Source: Polaromonas sp. A23
GTDB lineage: Bacteria > Pseudomonadota > Gammaproteobacteria > Burkholderiales > Burkholderiaceae_C
Assembly (NCBI RefSeq): GCF_002001015.1
Contig: NZ_MUNO01000018.1
Span: forward strand, 1 to 64,000
DNA: 64,000 nt
Direction of reading: 5' to 3'
The notes under the pieces: generated by a model
Databases searched by the model: none
The model's input: only the letters and a program-made list of their open reading frames with translations
What the model was told of the DNA's origin: nothing
Position numbers and translations under genes: made by a program
Shown: positions 1 to 9,388 of the stretch, in pieces
Position numbering within the stretch: position 1 is the stretch's first letter
Layout of the letters: every line of letters starts with the position of its first letter

Positions 1-77
1 CCGCTTAACTGCACGGCCTCGAGTTTGAATTCAAGGCTGTACTGCTTGATCTTCGCTGGTCCGATTCTTCTTGCCAT
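1..77 (-). CDS. IS3-family transposase OrfA, N-terminal fragment (cut by window edge)
   Basis: The first 25 codons read on the minus strand from an ATG at 75-77, giving MARRIGPAKIKQYSLEFKL and then EAVQLS. The K-x-Y-S-x-E-F-K-L-x-A-V-x-L segment is typical of the N-terminus of IS3/IS911-type OrfA proteins, just before their helix-turn-helix. A purine-rich ribosome site (GGAGAGAG) lies a few bases upstream. The rest of the element is outside the window. The element end is probably somewhere in 100-120, between this start and tsaD, but its terminal inverted repeat cannot be confirmed without the other end. Confidence 0.7.
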   Translation of the reverse strand, partial: MARRIGPAKIKQYSLEFKLEAVQLS

Positions 78-145
78 AGACTCTCTCTCCGTTAGGTAAG
101 AGTGTCAACCAAAGTGAGGCAAGCTCCAAACCTTACACTCGAACG

Positions 146-1189
146 ATGTTAGTTCTTGGAATTGAATCGAGTTGCGACGAGACCGGCGTGGCGCTGGTTG
201 ACGCGTCGGGGCAGGGCGTGCCCGTGCTGTTGTCGCACGCCCTGCACAGCCAGATTGACATGCACCAGGCCTACGGCGGGGTGGTGCCCGAATTGGCCAG
301 CCGTGACCACATCCGCCGCGTGCTTCCGCTGATTGATGAGGTGCTGGGACAGGGGCAGCGCTCGCTGGATCAGGTCGATGTGATTGCCTACACACGTGGC
401 CCCGGTCTGGCCGGCGCCTTGCTGGTGGGCGCGGGCGTTGCATGTTCGCTGGCAGCGTCGCTTGGCAAACCGGTGATGGGTGTGCACCATCTGGAGGGGC
501 ATTTGCTTTCGCCCTTTTTGAGTGCAGACCCGCCAGCGTTTTCTTTTGTAGCCCTGCTGGTTTCGGGCGGGCACACCCAGCTGATGCGCGTCGATCGTGT
601 TGGCAACTACGAGTTGCTGGGCGAAACCATCGACGATGCGGCCGGCGAAGCTTTTGACAAGTCAGCGAAATTGCTGGGATTGCCCTACCCGGGTGGGCCG
701 CACTTGGCCAAACTTGCGCAGGGCGGGGACGCCGAGGCCTTCAAACTCCCCCGGCCCTTGCTGCACAGCGGCGATCTGGATTTCTCATTCTCAGGCCTGA
801 AAACGGCGGTGCTGACACAGGCCAAAAAACTTGGTGAGCCAATCGGCGAAAAAGCGCGGGCAGACTTGGCGGCGTCGACCCAGGCGGCGATTGTGGAAGT
901 GCTGGTGAAAAAATCCCTCAAGGCACTGGAGCAGACAGGCCTGAAGCGGTTGGTCGTGGCCGGTGGTGTTGGCGCCAATGCACTGTTGCGAGAGCAGCTC
1001 AATGCAGCATGCAAGAAGAAGGGGATTCGGGTGCATTACCCGGAGCTGCACCTGTGCACCGACAACGGAGCCATGATTGCGCTGGCAGCCGGCATGCGGC
1101 TGCAGGCCGGCATCTCCGAGGCCAATAGCGCCTACAGCTTTGATGTCAAGCCGCGTTGGCCTCTGGATATGCTGGCTGCGCAGCAGTGA
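146..1189 (+). CDS. tsaD: tRNA N6-threonylcarbamoyladenosine transferase TsaD
   Basis: 347 residues, full length for the TsaD/Kae1/Gcp family. TsaD transfers the threonylcarbamoyl group from threonylcarbamoyl-AMP to A37 of tRNAs that read ANN codons, working with TsaB and TsaE in the cytoplasm. Visible family motifs are GIESSCDET at the N-terminus, the metal-binding HHLEGH segment near residue 113, VSGGHT near residue 140, GGVGAN near residue 275 and CTDNGAMIA near the C-terminus. The gene is monocistronic here: a transposase fragment diverges upstream, and the next gene converges with its stop codon directly abutting this one (TGATCA). Confidence 0.97.
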   Translation: MLVLGIESSCDETGVALVDASGQGVPVLLSHALHSQIDMHQAYGGVVPELASRDHIRRVLPLIDEVLGQGQRSLDQVDVIAYTRGPGLAGALLVGAGVACSLAASLGKPVMGVHHLEGHLLSPFLSADPPAFSFVALLVSGGHTQLMRVDRVGNYELLGETIDDAAGEAFDKSAKLLGLPYPGGPHLAKLAQGGDAEAFKLPRPLLHSGDLDFSFSGLKTAVLTQAKKLGEPIGEKARADLAASTQAAIVEVLVKKSLKALEQTGLKRLVVAGGVGANALLREQLNAACKKKGIRVHYPELHLCTDNGAMIALAAGMRLQAGISEANSAYSFDVKPRWPLDMLAAQQ

Positions 1190-1558
1190 TCAGCGCGGAC
1201 TCAACACCACGATTTCACCGTTGCTCCGGAGTTTGACCTGCAGCGTCTCGCCCAGGCTGCGGAACTCGCTGCAGCCGGCCGGGAAGCGCGACCATTCGAC
1301 GCAAACGGCGGATTCCTCCACTCGCCACTTGCCGCTGTCATTGGACGATCCCACGTTGACAAAGGCATAACCGTTGTCCTTGTACTCCACACGCACCGTG
1401 CCTCCTGCTGCGGTCTTATAGGAAAAGGCTTTGCCGTTCACCCGGGTGCGCAGGGCCTCGGCTTCCAGTGGTTTGGCCTCTGCAGCAAAACCGGGCAGAG
1501 GCGTTGCCTGCGCAAGCGCGACTGATGGCAGGACAAGTAACAGAAAAAGTGCTTTCAT
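1190..1558 (-). CDS. small secreted protein of unknown function
   Basis: 122 residues from the ATG at 1558. The upstream frame to 1672 is open but lacks a signal peptide, whereas MKALFLLLVLPSVALAQA is a clear Sec signal with an A-Q-A cleavage site, so 1558 is preferred; GGGAC lies about 11 bases upstream. The mature part holds a glycine- and tryptophan-containing core (GKWRVEESAVCVEW, then a second Cys), which suggests one disulfide and a small beta-rich periplasmic domain. It recalls DUF995-like small exported proteins, but I do not recognise it firmly. It lies downstream of the hsp20 terminator, so it needs its own promoter. Confidence 0.75.
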   Translation of the reverse strand: MKALFLLLVLPSVALAQATPLPGFAAEAKPLEAEALRTRVNGKAFSYKTAAGGTVRVEYKDNGYAFVNVGSSNDSGKWRVEESAVCVEWSRFPAGCSEFRSLGETLQVKLRSNGEIVVLSPR

Positions 1559-1652
1559 GACAGGAGTCCCTTTTGTCCAAGGTGTGGGTGTCCTGCAATC
1601 TAACACCTGAACTCGCTGTACAGAACGCCTGCAGCGCGGCATGGCAAAAGGA

Positions 1653-1681
1653 AAGCCCGCTGGCAGGTGCACAGCGGGCTT
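1653..1681 (-). terminator. rho-independent terminator of hsp20
   Basis: Perfect 10-bp inverted repeat AAGCCCGCTG / CAGCGGGCTT around a 9-base loop. Read on the minus strand it follows the hsp20 stop by about 30 bases and runs into TTTCCTTTTG, a usable U-rich tail. Confidence 0.75.
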
Positions 1682-1713
1682 GCAGGCGCGGGCCTCCGAA
1701 GGCGTTGAGTCTC

Positions 1714-2115
1714 TTAGTTGATGGTCAGGGGAATCACTTTGCTTGCGGGTATTTTTTTGCCCAGCTGCAATGTCAATACGCCGTTTTCGAGTTTCGCCGA
1801 GCTGGCTGCCGCATCAATTTCCAGCGGAAAACGCCAGGCGGCTTTCACGCTGCGCGCCGCGTCGGCCTTGCTTGCCACACGAACGACATCTCCTTCGATA
1901 CCAATGTCCAGCTGTTCCCTGGTCAGGCCCGGTACATCCATCTGCAGCGAGTAAGCCTGCTCGTTGTCTTCCACCGCGGCCGATGGCGCGGACCGTGCGC
2001 CGGCCAGAGAGCCCAACGTGTCATCGAGGAAGCGGTCAAGGGCGAGGTTGTTCACCAGCTGCGAAGCAGGGCGCTGGTAGCTGCGTGCGGGACGGTTGGC
2101 CAATGAGTAAAACAT
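1714..2115 (-). CDS. Hsp20/alpha-crystallin family small heat-shock protein
   Basis: 133 residues. Small heat-shock proteins are ATP-independent holdases that bind unfolding proteins in the cytoplasm. The alpha-crystallin domain spans about residues 45-125: the start YSLQMDVPGLTREQL, the strand RFPLEIDAA and the diagnostic end ENGVLTLQLGK are all visible. The C-terminal tail carries an I-x-V/I-type anchor (SKVIPLTI) used in oligomer assembly. AAGGAA precedes the ATG by about 7 bases. The gene stands alone and ends in its own terminator. No heat-shock promoter was assigned. Confidence 0.93.
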   Translation of the reverse strand: MFYSLANRPARSYQRPASQLVNNLALDRFLDDTLGSLAGARSAPSAAVEDNEQAYSLQMDVPGLTREQLDIGIEGDVVRVASKADAARSVKAAWRFPLEIDAAASSAKLENGVLTLQLGKKIPASKVIPLTIN

Positions 2116-2231
2116 GTGTGATTCCTTTGGGTTGAGGGGAATTTTTCCCCTTACACTTCGCGGCTCTCAACCGTGATTGCCGCATGAACAGCAGGTAGGC
2201 GTGGCAGAGCTTATTTCAAGGAAATTTCAGA

Positions 2232-3518
2232 ATGTATTTTTTTGCACCAGCACTCTTGAAACGGATCGTGTCGACCCTAGGGGTCTGCCTGTTGTCACTG
2301 GGCGTGCACGCTCAGCAAGCGCCGGCTGCGCCAGCGCCGATCCGGGTTGCCTTGATCGAGAGTCTTTCCGGTCCCTTTGCCAATACCGGCGAAGCCGTGT
2401 TCCGCAACCTGGTCTGGGCGGCTGAGCGTGTCAACGCGCGCGGCGGCGTCAAGCTGCCGGGCGGCAGTCGTCCGCTTGCTTTTGTGCGATACGACAGCAA
2501 GGGGCAGAACGAGGAGGCACTGTCTGCATTGCGTTCGGCCATGGACGACGGCATCACGCTGGTGGCCCAGGGCAACTCTTCATCAACCGCTGCGGTGCTG
2601 GTGGACGCGATCAACAAGCACAATGAACGGGAGCCCGGCAAACGCGTGCTGTTCATGAACTATTCCGCGGTGGACCCGGTGCTGACCAACGAGAAATGCA
2701 GTTACTGGCATTTCCGTTTTGATGCCCACGCCGACATGCGCATGACCGCGCTGATGGAAGTTTTGAAAGACGACAAGGCGCTCAAGAGCATTTATCTGAT
2801 CGGCCAGGACTACAGCTTTGGCCAGGCCGTGCTTCGCGAAGCCCGCAAGCAACTCGGTGGCCAGCGGCCTGACGTGCAGATCGTGGGTGACGAGCTGCAC
2901 CCGGTGGGCCGTGTGAAGGACTTTCTTCCCTATGCCGCGAAGATCAAGGCCAGCGGCGCGCAGGCTGTGCTCACCGGCAACTGGGGGAATGATCTGACCC
3001 TGTTGGTGAAGGCCGCCAGGGAAGTGGGCTTTGAAGGCAGCTTTTATACCTTCTACGGCAACGCGTTGGGTGTGCCAGCCGCACTGGGCGATGCCGGTGT
3101 GGGCAAGGTCATTGCGGTGGCTGACTGGTTCCCGAATGAACCAGGCAGCGCTTCGGAAGTGTTCTACCAGTCCTTCCGCCAGCGTTTTCCCAAGCCCCAG
3201 GATGACTATGTGCACATGCGCATGCAATTGATGGTTGAAGCCCTGGCGCAGAGTATTGAAAAAGCCCGCACGGTAGAGTCCGCCGCAGTTGCTGCCCAGC
3301 TGGAAAAAGCGACAGTGCTGTTTGCCGGTCACAAAGGCGTCATGCGCGGTGCCGACCACCAGTTCCAGCAGCCCTTGCTGGTGGCTGTCATGGACAAGCA
3401 GGGGGCGCCCGGGGTGAAGTTTGATGTCGAGGGATCGGGTTATGGTTTTCGCGTGATCAAGACCATTGACGCTGCGCGTTCCGAGCAGTCGCACAGCTGC
3501 AAGATGCAGCGGCCCTGA
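2232..3518 (+). CDS. ABC transporter substrate-binding protein, branched-chain amino acid type
   Basis: 428 residues, type I periplasmic-binding fold (LivJ/Peripla_BP_6). The N-terminus is a signal peptide ending near VHAQQ. The mature protein begins with IRVALIESLSGPFANTGE, the usual first strand and ligand loop of Liv-type receptors, and continues with LIGQDYSFGQ and LTGNWGNDLTLL, typical of the second lobe. Expected role: periplasmic capture of an amino acid or related small acid. No LivHMGF permease or ATPase genes are nearby, so it is an orphan receptor. An aminotransferase starts 22 bases downstream on the same strand and may be co-transcribed. AAGGAAA lies ahead of the ATG. Confidence 0.88.
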   Translation: MYFFAPALLKRIVSTLGVCLLSLGVHAQQAPAAPAPIRVALIESLSGPFANTGEAVFRNLVWAAERVNARGGVKLPGGSRPLAFVRYDSKGQNEEALSALRSAMDDGITLVAQGNSSSTAAVLVDAINKHNEREPGKRVLFMNYSAVDPVLTNEKCSYWHFRFDAHADMRMTALMEVLKDDKALKSIYLIGQDYSFGQAVLREARKQLGGQRPDVQIVGDELHPVGRVKDFLPYAAKIKASGAQAVLTGNWGNDLTLLVKAAREVGFEGSFYTFYGNALGVPAALGDAGVGKVIAVADWFPNEPGSASEVFYQSFRQRFPKPQDDYVHMRMQLMVEALAQSIEKARTVESAAVAAQLEKATVLFAGHKGVMRGADHQFQQPLLVAVMDKQGAPGVKFDVEGSGYGFRVIKTIDAARSEQSHSCKMQRP

Positions 3519-3540
3519 GCTCATTCCAGTCCCCAGAAAG

Positions 3541-4737
3541 ATGCCGATGCGACAGACTGTTTTAAACCTTGAAGAATCGATGATCCGCCAGGTGGCCAAC
3601 GCGGGCATGGGGCGCAGCGATGTGCTCAAGTTCTGGTTTGGCGAGAGTGACGAAGTCACGCCGGCGTTTATCCGCGAGGCGGCCATCGCATCGCTGCAGC
3701 AGGGCGAAACTTTTTATGCGCACAACCTGGGCTTACCGGAGCTGCGCGAAGCGATTGCCGGCTACGCCACAGCCATGCGTTGTGCGGGCGCCGCACCCAT
3801 TGGGGCAAACCGCATTGCCGTGACTTCGGGCGGCGTGAGTGCCCTGATGCTGGCGGTGCAGGCGCTGGTCGATGCCGGCGACGAGGTGGTGGCCGTGACG
3901 CCGGTCTGGCCCAACCTGACGGCGCAGCCCCTGATCATGGGTGCGAAGCTGCGCTGCGTGAGTCTCAGGCCCGTGAAGGGTGAGTGGCAGCTCGACATGG
4001 CCGAGTTGCTGGCTGCGATCACACCGCAGACGAAGCTGCTGATCGTCAACGCGCCGAACAACCCGACCGGCTGGACCTTGAGCCGAGCTGAGCAGGAAAC
4101 CCTGCTGGCGCATTGCCGCGCCACCGGCACCTGGATTCTGGCCGACGAGGTTTACGAGCGGCTTTATTTCGAGCCCACCGAAAATGGCTGCGCCCCGAGC
4201 TTTCTGGACCTCGCCCAGCCGGACGACCGGCTGGTGGTCGTGCACAGCTTTTCCAAGAGTTTTTTGATGACCGGCTGGCGCCTTGGTTGGCTGGTCATGC
4301 CGCCTGCCATGACGCCGCACATGGGCAAACTGGTGGAATTCAACACCTCCTGCGCGCCGGTGTTTGTCCAGCGGGCCGCCCTGGTGGGGCTGGAAAGAAC
4401 CGCCGACGTCACGCCGCAGCTGGTGGCGCACCTGAAAACCTGCCGCGACACGCTGGTGCCCATGCTGCAGGCGGTTCCGGGTGTCGAACTCGCTTCGCCC
4501 AGGGGCGGCATGTACGCGTTTTTCAGGCTGGCAGACCAGTCTCGTTTTGGCGATTCGCTGGCCACGGCCAAAAGGCTGGTGGTGGAGGCTGGTTTGGGCC
4601 TGGCGCCGGGCGATGCCTTCATGGTCAACCCGGCCGCTGAGGCCCGGGGCTGGCTGCGCTGGTGCTTTGCCAGCCGGGACCTGGACCGGTTGGGGCAGGG
4701 GGTTGAACGCCTGGCCCGCTGGCTGCCAGGTGCCTAG
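3541..4737 (+). CDS. PLP-dependent aminotransferase, class I/II
   Basis: About 398 residues from the ATG at 3541 (or 396 from 3547). The longer frame from 3466 would overlap the upstream gene and lacks homologous-looking sequence. Fold type I aminotransferase features are clear: SGGVSALMLAVQAL for phosphate binding, NAPNNPTGW, DEVYERLYF with the Asp that contacts the pyridine nitrogen, and SFSKSF-x-MTGWRLGW with Lys239 as the Schiff-base lysine. R-x-CFASRD near the C-terminus fits a carboxylate-binding Arg region. Aspartate or another amino acid is the likely donor, but specificity cannot be read. It follows an orphan amino-acid receptor gene. Confidence 0.9.
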   Translation: MPMRQTVLNLEESMIRQVANAGMGRSDVLKFWFGESDEVTPAFIREAAIASLQQGETFYAHNLGLPELREAIAGYATAMRCAGAAPIGANRIAVTSGGVSALMLAVQALVDAGDEVVAVTPVWPNLTAQPLIMGAKLRCVSLRPVKGEWQLDMAELLAAITPQTKLLIVNAPNNPTGWTLSRAEQETLLAHCRATGTWILADEVYERLYFEPTENGCAPSFLDLAQPDDRLVVVHSFSKSFLMTGWRLGWLVMPPAMTPHMGKLVEFNTSCAPVFVQRAALVGLERTADVTPQLVAHLKTCRDTLVPMLQAVPGVELASPRGGMYAFFRLADQSRFGDSLATAKRLVVEAGLGLAPGDAFMVNPAAEARGWLRWCFASRDLDRLGQGVERLARWLPGA

Positions 4738-4752
4738 TTCTTCAGTCTGGGC

Positions 4753-4758
4753 TATAAT
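4753..4758 (+). promoter_or_regulatory. -10 element of the probable rpsO promoter
   Basis: A perfect TATAAT sits 124 bases before the rpsO start, just behind the aminotransferase stop. The -35 region at the right distance (around 4731-4736) is poor. The leader of about 115 nt would be long enough for S15 autoregulation as known in other bacteria, but I could not define its structure. Confidence 0.5.
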
Positions 4759-4881
4759 CCAAGGCTCTGCGCAAGGGCGTGCTTTTTCATTCATGAAGCG
4801 GCACACCGCAGAACACGGCGGCCACGGTCAACTCCCACGTCGGGAACACTGTACCGCTCGCAAGTACATAAAGGTATATCC

Positions 4882-5148
4882 ATGATCGAGAAATCCATCA
4901 AGGCCGAGATCGTTCAGGCCAACGCACGCGCTGCCGGCGACACCGGCAGCCCAGAAGTTCAAGTGGCCCTGCTGACCGGCCGCATCAATGAACTGATGCC
5001 CCATTTCAAAACCCATGCCAAGGATCACCACGGCCGCCGTGGCCTGTTGCGCATGGTGAGCCGCCGCCGCAAGCTGCTGGACTACCTGAAGTCCAAAGAC
5101 GCGGCTCGTTATGTTGCGTTGATTGCCAAGCTTGGCCTGCGTAAATAA
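4882..5148 (+). CDS. rpsO: 30S ribosomal protein S15
   Basis: 88 residues, the normal length for S15, which binds 16S rRNA helices 20-22 early in assembly of the small-subunit platform. Signature parts are [17 protein letters not shown] and [21 protein letters not shown] sequence (here [17 protein letters not shown]), followed by RKLLDYL. It is followed by a strong hairpin and then pnp, the classic rpsO-pnp order. Confidence 0.98.
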   Translation: MIEKSIKAEIVQANARAAGDTGSPEVQVALLTGRINELMPHFKTHAKDHHGRRGLLRMVSRRRKLLDYLKSKDAARYVALIAKLGLRK

Positions 5149-5161
5149 TCGCTGATACGAC

Positions 5162-5203
5162 TGCAAAGCGCCTGAGTTAGTTCACTAGCTCAGGCGCTTT
5201 GCA
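5162..5203 (+). terminator. rpsO-pnp intergenic hairpin (attenuator/processing site)
   Basis: Perfect 15-bp stem (TGCAAAGCGCCTGAG / CTCAGGCGCTTTGCA) that extends by four more pairs (one G-U) to a TTCA tetraloop. It begins 14 bases after the rpsO stop. The trailing sequence CTTTAAAG is a weak T tract, so it may terminate only partly and otherwise protect or process the rpsO 3' end, as the rpsO-pnp attenuator does in E. coli. Confidence 0.75.
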
Positions 5204-5290
5204 CTTTAAAGAACCAAAAAACCAATTTCAGAAGCGCCAGCGGCGCCGCTGACTTACTTCGGAGCAAGGCAAAACGATCACGCGCTGTGT

Positions 5291-5335
5291 CATTCCACAA
5301 GAAAAGACCTGAAATTGCAGGCATTTTGTGGAATG
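5291..5335 (+). promoter_or_regulatory. pnp leader stem-loop, candidate RNase III / PNPase autoregulation site
   Basis: A 10-bp perfect stem (CATTCCACAA / TTGTGGAATG) encloses a second short stem (CCTG / CAGG). It lies 75 bases before the pnp start, after the rpsO hairpin. In E. coli an RNase III-cleaved pnp leader duplex is the target of PNPase autoregulation. Position and shape match; cleavage is inference. Confidence 0.6.
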
Positions 5336-5409
5336 GCATCGTGTTCTGCCAGCCACCACTCCGGGCCTCCAGCGCTGCCTCAAGTGCTTGAAACTAGTGG
5401 AGATAAAAC

Positions 5410-7527
5410 ATGAGCATTTTCAATAAAGTCACAAAATCCTTCCAATGGGGCCAGCACAAGGTCACGATGGAAACCGGCGAAATCGCCCGCCAATCCGGCG
5501 GCGCTGTCATGGTGGACATGGACGGCACCGTGGTGCTGGCCACCGTAGTTGCCAAGAGCGATGCCAAGCCCGGCCAGGACTTTTTCCCGCTGACTGTTGA
5601 TTACCTCGAGAAAACCTATGCCGCCGGCCGTATTCCCGGCAGCTTCTTCAAGCGTGAAGGCCGCCCCAGCGAATTCGAAACGCTGACCTCGCGCCTGATC
5701 GACCGCCCGATCCGTCCCCTATTCCCTGAAGGCTTCTTCAACGAAGTGCAGGTTGTCATTCATGTGCTGTCGTTGAACCCTGAAGTTGAGGGCGACATTC
5801 CCGCGCTGATCGCTTCGAGCGCTGCGCTGTCGATTTCCGGCATCCCGTTCAATGGCCCCATCGGTGCAGCTCGCGTGGCCTACATTGATGGCCAGTACGT
5901 GCTGAACCCTGGCAAGACCCAACTCAAGGATTCCAAGATGGACCTGGTAGTGGCCGGTACCGAAGCCGCCGTGCTGATGGTCGAGTCCGAAGCCCAGCAA
6001 CTGTCCGAAGAAATCATGCTCGGCGCCGTGGTGTTTGGCCATGAACAGGGCAACATCGCCATTAATGCGATTCACGAACTCGTTCGTGACGCAGGCAAAC
6101 CGGTCTGGGCCTGGCAGGCGCCTGCCAAGGACGAGCCACTGATCGCCAAGGTCAACGAACTCGCCGCTGCCAAGCTGCAGGCCGCTTACCAGATCCGTGC
6201 CAAGCAGGCTCGTACACAAGCCTGCCGCGTTGTGACTTCCGAAGTCATGGCTGCGCTCAAGGCCGACGGCGCTGCGTTTGACAGCGTTGCTGTCGAAGGC
6301 ATGTTGTTCGACATCGAAGCCAAAATCGTTCGCAGCCAGATTCTGTCCGGCGAGCCACGTATTGACGGCCGCGACACACGTACCGTGCGTGCGATTGAAA
6401 TCCGCAACAGCGTGTTGCCACGTACCCACGGTTCGGCCCTATTTACGCGCGGCGAAACCCAAGCTCTGGTCGTCACTACGCTGGGCACCGAGCGCGATGC
6501 ACAGCGCATCGACGCACTGTCGGGCGACTACGAAGACCGCTTCATGCTGCACTACAACATGCCTCCGTTCGCCACTGGCGAAACCGGCCGTGTCGGCAGC
6601 CCGAAACGCCGCGAAATCGGCCACGGCCGTCTGGCCAAGCGCGCGCTGATCGCCGTGCTGCCGACCAAGGAAGAATTCCCGTACACCATGCGTGTGGTCA
6701 GCGAGATCACCGAGTCCAATGGCTCTTCGTCGATGGCTTCGGTCTGCGGTGGCTGCCTGTCGCTGATGGACGCTGGCGTGCCGATGAAAGCCCACGTGGC
6801 AGGCATCGCCATGGGCCTGATCAAGGAAGACAACCGCTTTGCCGTGCTGACCGATATCCTGGGTGACGAAGATCATCTGGGCGACATGGACTTCAAGGTC
6901 GCCGGCACCACCGCTGGTATCACCGCGCTGCAGATGGACATCAAGATCCAGGGCATCACCAAGGAAATCATGCAGGTCGCACTGGCTCAGGCCAAGGAAG
7001 CCCGCATGCACATTCTGGGCAAGATGCAGGAAGCCATGGGCGAAGCCAAGGCCGAGGTCTCTGACTTCGCACCGCGTCTGTATGTCATGAAGATCAATCC
7101 CGAAAAAATCCGTGACGTGATCGGCAAGGGCGGCGCTGTGATTCGCGCGTTGACCGAAGAAACCGGCACGCAGATCAACATCGAGGAAGACGGCACCATC
7201 ACCATCGCGTCGAACGACAGCGCCAAGGCTGACGAAGCCAAGCGCCGCATCGCCGAGATCACGGCTGAAGTGGAAATCGGCAAGGTTTACGAAGGCCCGA
7301 TCACCAAGATCCTGGACTTCGGTGCCCTGGTCAACCTGTTGCCCGGCAAGGACGGTCTGCTGCATATCAGCCAGATCGCCCACGAGCGTGTCGAGCGTGT
7401 GACCGACTACCTGAGCGAAGGCCAGATCGTCAAGGTCAAGGTTCTGGAAACCGACGAAAAGGGCCGCGTCAAGCTGTCCATGAAAGCACTGCTGGACCGT
7501 CCTGCCCAAGGCCAGGACCAAGGTTAA
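5410..7527 (+). CDS. pnp: polyribonucleotide nucleotidyltransferase (PNPase)
   Basis: 705 residues. PNPase is the phosphorolytic 3'-5' exoribonuclease of the RNA degradosome. Order of domains: first RNase PH core from residue 1 ([17 protein letters not shown]), helical linker, second RNase PH core from about residue 315 ([18 protein letters not shown]; catalytic-side [10 protein letters not shown] and [16 protein letters not shown]), KH domain from about residue 560 ([15 protein letters not shown]) and S1 domain from about residue 622 ([19 protein letters not shown]). Complete, with a typical short C-terminus. GGAGAT lies 6 bases before the ATG. The leader holds two hairpins (see separate entries). 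Confidence 0.98.
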   Translation: MSIFNKVTKSFQWGQHKVTMETGEIARQSGGAVMVDMDGTVVLATVVAKSDAKPGQDFFPLTVDYLEKTYAAGRIPGSFFKREGRPSEFETLTSRLIDRPIRPLFPEGFFNEVQVVIHVLSLNPEVEGDIPALIASSAALSISGIPFNGPIGAARVAYIDGQYVLNPGKTQLKDSKMDLVVAGTEAAVLMVESEAQQLSEEIMLGAVVFGHEQGNIAINAIHELVRDAGKPVWAWQAPAKDEPLIAKVNELAAAKLQAAYQIRAKQARTQACRVVTSEVMAALKADGAAFDSVAVEGMLFDIEAKIVRSQILSGEPRIDGRDTRTVRAIEIRNSVLPRTHGSALFTRGETQALVVTTLGTERDAQRIDALSGDYEDRFMLHYNMPPFATGETGRVGSPKRREIGHGRLAKRALIAVLPTKEEFPYTMRVVSEITESNGSSSMASVCGGCLSLMDAGVPMKAHVAGIAMGLIKEDNRFAVLTDILGDEDHLGDMDFKVAGTTAGITALQMDIKIQGITKEIMQVALAQAKEARMHILGKMQEAMGEAKAEVSDFAPRLYVMKINPEKIRDVIGKGGAVIRALTEETGTQINIEEDGTITIASNDSAKADEAKRRIAEITAEVEIGKVYEGPITKILDFGALVNLLPGKDGLLHISQIAHERVERVTDYLSEGQIVKVKVLETDEKGRVKLSMKALLDRPAQGQDQG

Positions 7528-7530
7528 TTT

Positions 7531-7579
7531 GCTATTTATTTTGTAGCTGCTCGCGCCCGCTAACCGGGGGCTGCAGCCA
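7531..7579 (+). repeat. copy A of the dispersed TAGCTG...GGGCT repeat
   Basis: Starts 4 bases after the pnp stop: GCTATTTATTTTG, then TAGCTGCTCGCGCCCG at 7544, eight variable bases, then GGGGCTGCAGCC. It fills the pnp-oxidoreductase gap. It aligns without gaps to six other copies in this window. Confidence 0.75.
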
Positions 7580-7598
7580 CAAATAATCAGAAAATTCC

Positions 7599-8585
7599 AT
7601 GAAAGCAGTTGAAATCACTTCCTACGGCGCGCCGGACGTTCTGCGCCTGGGCGAGCGGCCCGACGCGGTTGCCGGTGCCGGTGAGTTGCTGATTCGCGTG
7701 GCTGCCTCCGGCGTGAACCGGCCTGATGTGTTGCAGCGCACCGGCAACTACCCGGTGCCACCAGGCGCCTCGGATATTCCGGGGTTGGAAGTTGCCGGCG
7801 TCATTGTCAGCGGTGATGCCGCAGCCATGGCGCAGGCAGGTCTGAAAGTCGGCGACCGGGTCTGTGCGCTGGTGGCTGGTGGCGGTTATGCCGAGTTGTG
7901 CGTGGCGCCTGTCGGGCAGTGCCTGCCGGTGCCGGCGGGGCTCACCGATATCGAGGCAGCTTCCTTGCCCGAAACCTTTTTTACCGTCTGGAGCAACGTC
8001 TTCGATCGGGTGCGCCTGCAAAAGGGCGAGACGCTGCTGATTCAGGGCGGCTCCAGCGGCATCGGCGTGACGGCAATCCAGCTCGGCAAAGCCATGGGTG
8101 CGACGGTGCTGGTCACTGCCGGCAGTGATGAGAAATGCGCGGCCTGTCTGGCGCTGGGGGCTGATCACGCCATCAATTACAAGACCAGCGACTTTGCCGA
8201 AGAAGTCAAAAAGCTCACCGATGGCAAGGGCGTCGATGTGATTCTGGATATGGTGGCCGGCAGCTACGTGGCGCGTGAGATCGGCTGCCTGGCTGAAGAC
8301 GGTCGCCTGGTATTCATCGCGGTGCAGGGCGGGACCAAGGCAGAATTCAATGCCGGCCTGGTGTTGCGCAAACGCCTGACAATCACCGGCTCCACCTTGC
8401 GGCCGCGGCCGCTGGAATTCAAGACAGCCATTGCCAGGGCGCTCCAGGAAAAAGTCTGGCCGCTGATTGCCAGTGGCGTCATCAAACCCGTCATTCACAG
8501 CACTTTCGCCGCGGCCGATGCTGCCAAAGCGCATACGCTGATGGAGTCGAACCAGCATGTCGGCAAAATCGTTTTGACCTGGTAA
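7599..8585 (+). CDS. NAD(P)H:quinone oxidoreductase, zinc-free MDR family (PIG3/QorA-like)
   Basis: 328 residues. Medium-chain dehydrogenase/reductase fold: GroES-like N-terminal part with [17 protein letters not shown], as in the PIG3-type quinone reductases, then the Rossmann part with [18 protein letters not shown] (AXXGXXG-type NADPH loop). No zinc-ligand cysteines are present at the catalytic positions. Probable role: NADPH-dependent one-electron reduction of quinones. It lies between pnp and tpiA on the same strand, with tpiA 11 bases downstream. Confidence 0.9.
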   Translation: MKAVEITSYGAPDVLRLGERPDAVAGAGELLIRVAASGVNRPDVLQRTGNYPVPPGASDIPGLEVAGVIVSGDAAAMAQAGLKVGDRVCALVAGGGYAELCVAPVGQCLPVPAGLTDIEAASLPETFFTVWSNVFDRVRLQKGETLLIQGGSSGIGVTAIQLGKAMGATVLVTAGSDEKCAACLALGADHAINYKTSDFAEEVKKLTDGKGVDVILDMVAGSYVAREIGCLAEDGRLVFIAVQGGTKAEFNAGLVLRKRLTITGSTLRPRPLEFKTAIARALQEKVWPLIASGVIKPVIHSTFAAADAAKAHTLMESNQHVGKIVLTW

Positions 8586-8596
8586 TACGCAGTCTC

Positions 8597-9355
8597 ATGA
8601 AAAAGCTCATTGCAGGAAACTGGAAGATGAACGGCAGCCTGGCTGCCAATGAAGCCTTGTTGACGGCTGTGGCGGCGGGCATGCCGGCACAGCCTGTTTG
8701 CGCTGTCGCTGTATGTGTTCCCTCACCTTATCTCGCACAATTTCAGGCTTTGGCCCTTTCTGTGCGTGGGTTGTCTGCTATAGATTTGGGAGCTCAGGAC
8801 GTTTCTGCAAAAGCCTCCGGTGCCTACACGGGTGAGGTCAGCGCGGCGATGCTCAAGGATTTTGGTTGCCGCTATGTGATTGTCGGTCATTCAGAGCGCC
8901 GCCAATACCACGCTGAAACGGATGCCTTGGTGGCTGAGAAGGCGCAGCAGGCATTGGCTGCAGGCATCACGCCGATTGTTTGTGTCGGCGAAACGCTGGC
9001 CGAACGCGAAGCGGGCCAGACTGAAAACATTGTGAAGCGCCAACTCGCGGCGGTGATCCATACCAACGGTCATTGCATTAGCGAAATTGTTGTGGCGTAT
9101 GAGCCTGTCTGGGCCATCGGCACTGGCAAGACAGCCACGCCTGAAGAGGCGCAGGCTGTTCATGCCGTGCTCAGGGCCCAGCTCAAGGCTGCAACGGATC
9201 ACGCCGATCGCGTGAAGATTTTGTACGGCGGCAGCATGAATGCCGCCAATGCCGCCTCCCTGCTGGGGCAGCCCGACATTGATGGCGGCCTGATTGGCGG
9301 TGCTTCGCTGAAGGCCAATGACTTTTTGACAATTATTGCTGCAGCCGCCGTCTGA
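8597..9355 (+). CDS. tpiA: triosephosphate isomerase
   Basis: 252 residues, full-length TIM barrel that interconverts dihydroxyacetone phosphate and glyceraldehyde 3-phosphate in glycolysis and gluconeogenesis. Catalytic residues are in place: Lys in GNWKMNG (residues 7-13), His98 in GHSERR and Glu169 in [12 protein letters not shown]; the phosphate-binding YGGSMN and GGASLK follow. It sits between the quinone reductase and secG, a frequent betaproteobacterial order. Confidence 0.98.
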   Translation: MKKLIAGNWKMNGSLAANEALLTAVAAGMPAQPVCAVAVCVPSPYLAQFQALALSVRGLSAIDLGAQDVSAKASGAYTGEVSAAMLKDFGCRYVIVGHSERRQYHAETDALVAEKAQQALAAGITPIVCVGETLAEREAGQTENIVKRQLAAVIHTNGHCISEIVVAYEPVWAIGTGKTATPEEAQAVHAVLRAQLKAATDHADRVKILYGGSMNAANAASLLGQPDIDGGLIGGASLKANDFLTIIAAAAV

Positions 9356-9388
9356 CGGGCGAAAAGTGCTATTAAATTAGGAGTAACC

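Noticed and set aside
1573..2106. 177-codon plus-strand ORF opposite hsp20
   Set aside because: Shadow of hsp20; it also crosses the terminator.
8777..8795. GCTATAGATTTGGGAGCTC in tpiA, similar to the start of the dispersed repeat
   Set aside because: The TAGC-N12-N8-GGGC core is absent and the codons encode the normally conserved AIDLGAQD stretch.
9369..9382. GCTATTAAATTAG between tpiA and secG, like the left end of the repeat
   Set aside because: Too short; it runs directly into the secG ribosome site and lacks the core. Could be a degraded copy but is not supported.
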